Source of the DNA: an uncultured Ruminococcus sp.
GTDB lineage: Bacteria > Bacillota > Clostridia > Oscillospirales > CAG-272
Direction: 5' to 3'
Length of the DNA: 7,342 nt
Assembly: GCA_902765885.1 (NCBI GenBank)
Contig: CACXBN010000160.1
Span: forward strand, 1-7,342
This document shows positions 6,114 to 7,342 of this stretch, piece by piece (the stretch's first letter is position 1; each line of letters starts with the position of its first letter). The notes below the pieces were generated by a model. The model ran no database searches. It was not told the origin of the DNA and saw nothing but the letters and a program-made list of their open reading frames with translations. A program made the position numbers and the translations under genes.

Positions 6114-6272
6114 ATGAAGTACATATGCAACATATGCGGCTACGAATATGATGAAGAAATAGGCGATCCTGAAAAAGGAATAGCACCCGGAACAAAATGG
6201 GAAGATCTGCCTGAAGACTTCGAATGCCCGGTATGCGGAGTTTCAAAAGACAATTTTTCCCCGGCCGAGTAA
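6114..6272 (+). CDS. Rubredoxin
   Basis: A 52-residue rubredoxin, a small cytosolic one-iron electron carrier common in anaerobes, which often feeds electrons to rubrerythrin, superoxide reductase or flavoproteins during oxidative-stress defence. The Fe(SCys)4 ligands are C5 and C8 in YICNICGY and C38 and C41 in FECPVCGVSKDNF. The conserved GDPEKGIAPGTKWEDLP segment between them is intact, and the length is standard. The ATG at 6114 has a GGGAGGG site at 6101-6107. It has its own promoter and a strong terminator, so it is likely monocistronic. No partner oxidoreductase is encoded nearby. Confidence 0.96.
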   Translation: MKYICNICGYEYDEEIGDPEKGIAPGTKWEDLPEDFECPVCGVSKDNFSPAE

Positions 6273-6297
6273 TTTCTCATATCGAATATCTGTAAAG

Positions 6298-6343
6298 AAT
6301 CCGACAGACATCAGTGATATTCTGAATGTCGGATTTTGTTTTT
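6298..6343 (+). terminator. Rho-independent terminator after rubredoxin
   Basis: AATCCGACA (6298-6306) and TGTCGGATT (6327-6335) form a perfect 9-bp stem; TCAG/CTGA pairing can extend it inside the loop. The 3' arm runs into a T-rich tract, TTTTGTTTTT. It begins 25 nt after the rubredoxin stop and appears to close the core-gene block. Confidence 0.9.
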
Positions 6344-6388
6344 GCTTGAGAAGTATACTGAAATATCATCAAAATGTTGATTGAAAAA

Positions 6389-6422
6389 GTAAATTCCACT
6401 TTGTAAGAATAAATTCCACTTT
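6389..6422 (+). repeat. Tandem pair of 14-bp direct repeats, 20-bp period
   Basis: GTAAATTCCACTTT at 6389-6402 and ATAAATTCCACTTT at 6409-6422 differ only in the first base and are spaced exactly 20 nt apart, about two helical turns. Multiple short repeats of this sort are found at IS21-family ends and also as binding sites for replication or regulatory proteins. Confidence 0.75.
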
Positions 6423-6562
6423 TAAAACAGAAAACAATGGGAAGTATGATATAATCGGTACAGGAGTTCCAAAAAAACAGAAAAATGGGGTAAAACAGCA
6501 ATATTTTGAAGAAAAAAGGCGCAACAAAAGGATGGCGAGATGGGGAAATTTTTTCAGAAGAA

Positions 6563-6575
6563 GTAAATTCCACCG
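6563..6575 (+). repeat. Third, diverging copy of the TAAATTCCAC repeat
   Basis: GTAAATTCCACCG shares its first 11 bases with the copy at 6389. It has the same orientation and lies about 174 nt downstream. No inverted copy was found in the window, so both ends of an insertion sequence are not represented here. Confidence 0.6.
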
Positions 6576-6607
6576 CGTCATAGAGGATGATATTGTATAA
6601 AATGAGA

Positions 6608-7342
6608 TTACAAGTACATTAAATCTTCATTCCAGTCTTTGTGTACAGGTATGATAAAGTCCAAATCTGGATTTTTTAACCTACACAAATTACCTGCGGG
6701 GTCGTTGTCAACAGCAACAATGGTACGAATACGTTTAGATACTCGAAGAATTGTTTGTTGATTAGATACACCACCGATGCTTATGTAAACAGAAGAAGAG
6801 TGGTGACCTTTACACGCATGAATCAGATAAAGGCTGACAGCGTCTATAGCAGCTTCGCAAATATATGCAACGTTCGGATTATCATTTGGCAGGAAATACC
6901 AAAACTTATCCGGGCAAACTTTTCTGCAACCATGAAACTTTTTGGTGCCTGTACCGCGTATTTCGCAGTAATCATGTTGAGGATTGACAAATACTGCATT
7001 ACCATATTTATCTTCATAGAGAATATTACGGGAAATCAGAAGTCGGATTAAGCTGTCTGGTAAACCACGCTTACGCAGATAAGAAATTACCCTATTAGGA
7101 ATGCTAACAGGATCAGGTAAACTGAAATGATTCATAGAGACATTTTGAGTTGACGAACGAATATCAGACAATGATGTGACGGCATCAATGAATGAATAAT
7201 TCAAGTACTTTACCAAAAAGTCAACAGAATTACCGTGGTCGCCTGTTGAAAAATTCATGTATCCTGGAACTCCTTTTTTTATGTAGACACTATTATGTGT
7301 TATCATAGATAATGAATTACCAACTTTCTTAAATTGGTCATT
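6608..7342 (-). CDS. DUF3991/Toprim domain protein, C-terminal part (runs off right edge)
   Basis: The frame is open from the window edge to the TAA at 6610-6608, giving 244 visible residues. Counting from the edge, the first 60 or so (VGNSLSMITHNSVYI ... GNSVDFLVKYLNYSFIDAV) resemble the C-terminal half of the CHC2-like zinc-finger region seen at the start of this family, though no Cys pair is visible in it. A DUF3991-like segment follows (VISYLRKRGLP, then EIRGTGTKKFHG). The Toprim fold comes last, with the catalytic Glu in YICEAAIDAVS (E163) and the DxD pair in VAVDNDPAG (D212, D214), ending in KDWNEDL. Such proteins are carried by conjugative and integrative elements and are thought to act in primase-like or nicking steps; function here is inferred. 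An internal ATG at 7258 has an AAAGGAG upstream, but family architecture favours a start outside the window. Base composition is more A+T-rich than the core genes. Confidence 0.85.
   Translation of the reverse strand, partial: NDQFKKVGNSLSMITHNSVYIKKGVPGYMNFSTGDHGNSVDFLVKYLNYSFIDAVTSLSDIRSSTQNVSMNHFSLPDPVSIPNRVISYLRKRGLPDSLIRLLISRNILYEDKYGNAVFVNPQHDYCEIRGTGTKKFHGCRKVCPDKFWYFLPNDNPNVAYICEAAIDAVSLYLIHACKGHHSSSVYISIGGVSNQQTILRVSKRIRTIVAVDNDPAGNLCRLKNPDLDFIIPVHKDWNEDLMYL

Larger units (their letters stand above)
6344..6607. other. A+T-rich gap with direct repeats, possible mobile-element end or relic
   Basis: This part of the 335-nt gap between the rubredoxin and the Toprim gene has no recognisable gene. 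It contains three direct copies of a TAAATTCCAC repeat, an extended -10-like TGATATAAT at 6447-6455 without a matching -35, and a plus-strand frame open from 6385 to a TAA at 6598-6600 with no good start. Overlapping minus-strand frames are open too, so the openness reflects base composition more than coding. The setting beside a Toprim/DUF3991 gene suggests the edge of an integrated element. Confidence 0.4.

Noticed and set aside
6109..6117. Two-codon open frame ATG-CAA-TGA overlapping the rubredoxin start.
   Set aside because: The ribosome site spacing suits the rubredoxin ATG at 6114, and a minimal frame of this kind arises easily by chance. No evidence of translational coupling.
6277..6573. 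Minus-strand frames of 98 and 70 codons (6277-6573 and 6369-6581), hydrophobic.
   Set aside because: They cross the rubredoxin terminator or the repeats in a very A+T-rich area, have no convincing ribosome site, and resemble no family I know.

Overview
The window looks like chromosomal DNA of a low-to-moderate G+C anaerobic Firmicute, most likely a clostridium of the Lachnospiraceae type. The reasons are a stand-alone rubredoxin, a DUF1292 (YrzB-like) acidic protein, a clostridial-style short RNase Z, a YhcC-type (TIGR01212) radical SAM protein, and clear GGAGG-type ribosome binding sites with sigma-A-like promoters. The species cannot be named from the sequence.

Layout. Positions 1-4775 are read from the minus strand. 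In transcription order they hold: the DUF1292 protein (4775-4443); a G+C-rich block of about 190 nt with a promoter-like box before it and an intrinsic-terminator-like hairpin at its end (4386-4196), which I read as an undescribed or unrecognised structured RNA or leader; then a tight three-gene run of RNase Z (rnz), a GNAT acetyltransferase and a maltose/galactoside-type O-acetyltransferase, with gaps of 17 and 15 nt. The potassium uptake pair trkA-trkH follows (gap 10 nt; trkH runs off the left edge). trkA has its own promoter, embedded in a perfect inverted repeat. From 4821 to 6272 the plus strand carries the radical SAM gene and a 52-residue rubredoxin that ends in a strong terminator (6298-6343). 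The DUF1292 and radical SAM genes diverge from interlocked promoters at 4821-4860.

The right end (about 6385-7342) is different in character. It holds an A+T-rich non-coding stretch with three direct copies of a TAAATTCCAC-centred repeat, then the C-terminal part of a DUF3991/Toprim protein on the minus strand. That family is typical of plasmids and integrative conjugative elements. The core chromosome therefore probably meets a mobile element, or its relic, just after the rubredoxin terminator.

The genes do not form one pathway. They cover potassium transport, RNA processing, small-molecule acetylation, radical SAM chemistry and electron transfer. The features most worth following are the G+C-rich RNA upstream of rnz, the interlocked divergent promoters, the inverted repeat over the trkA promoter, and the repeat-bearing junction next to the Toprim gene. 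No tRNA, rRNA or CRISPR array was seen.
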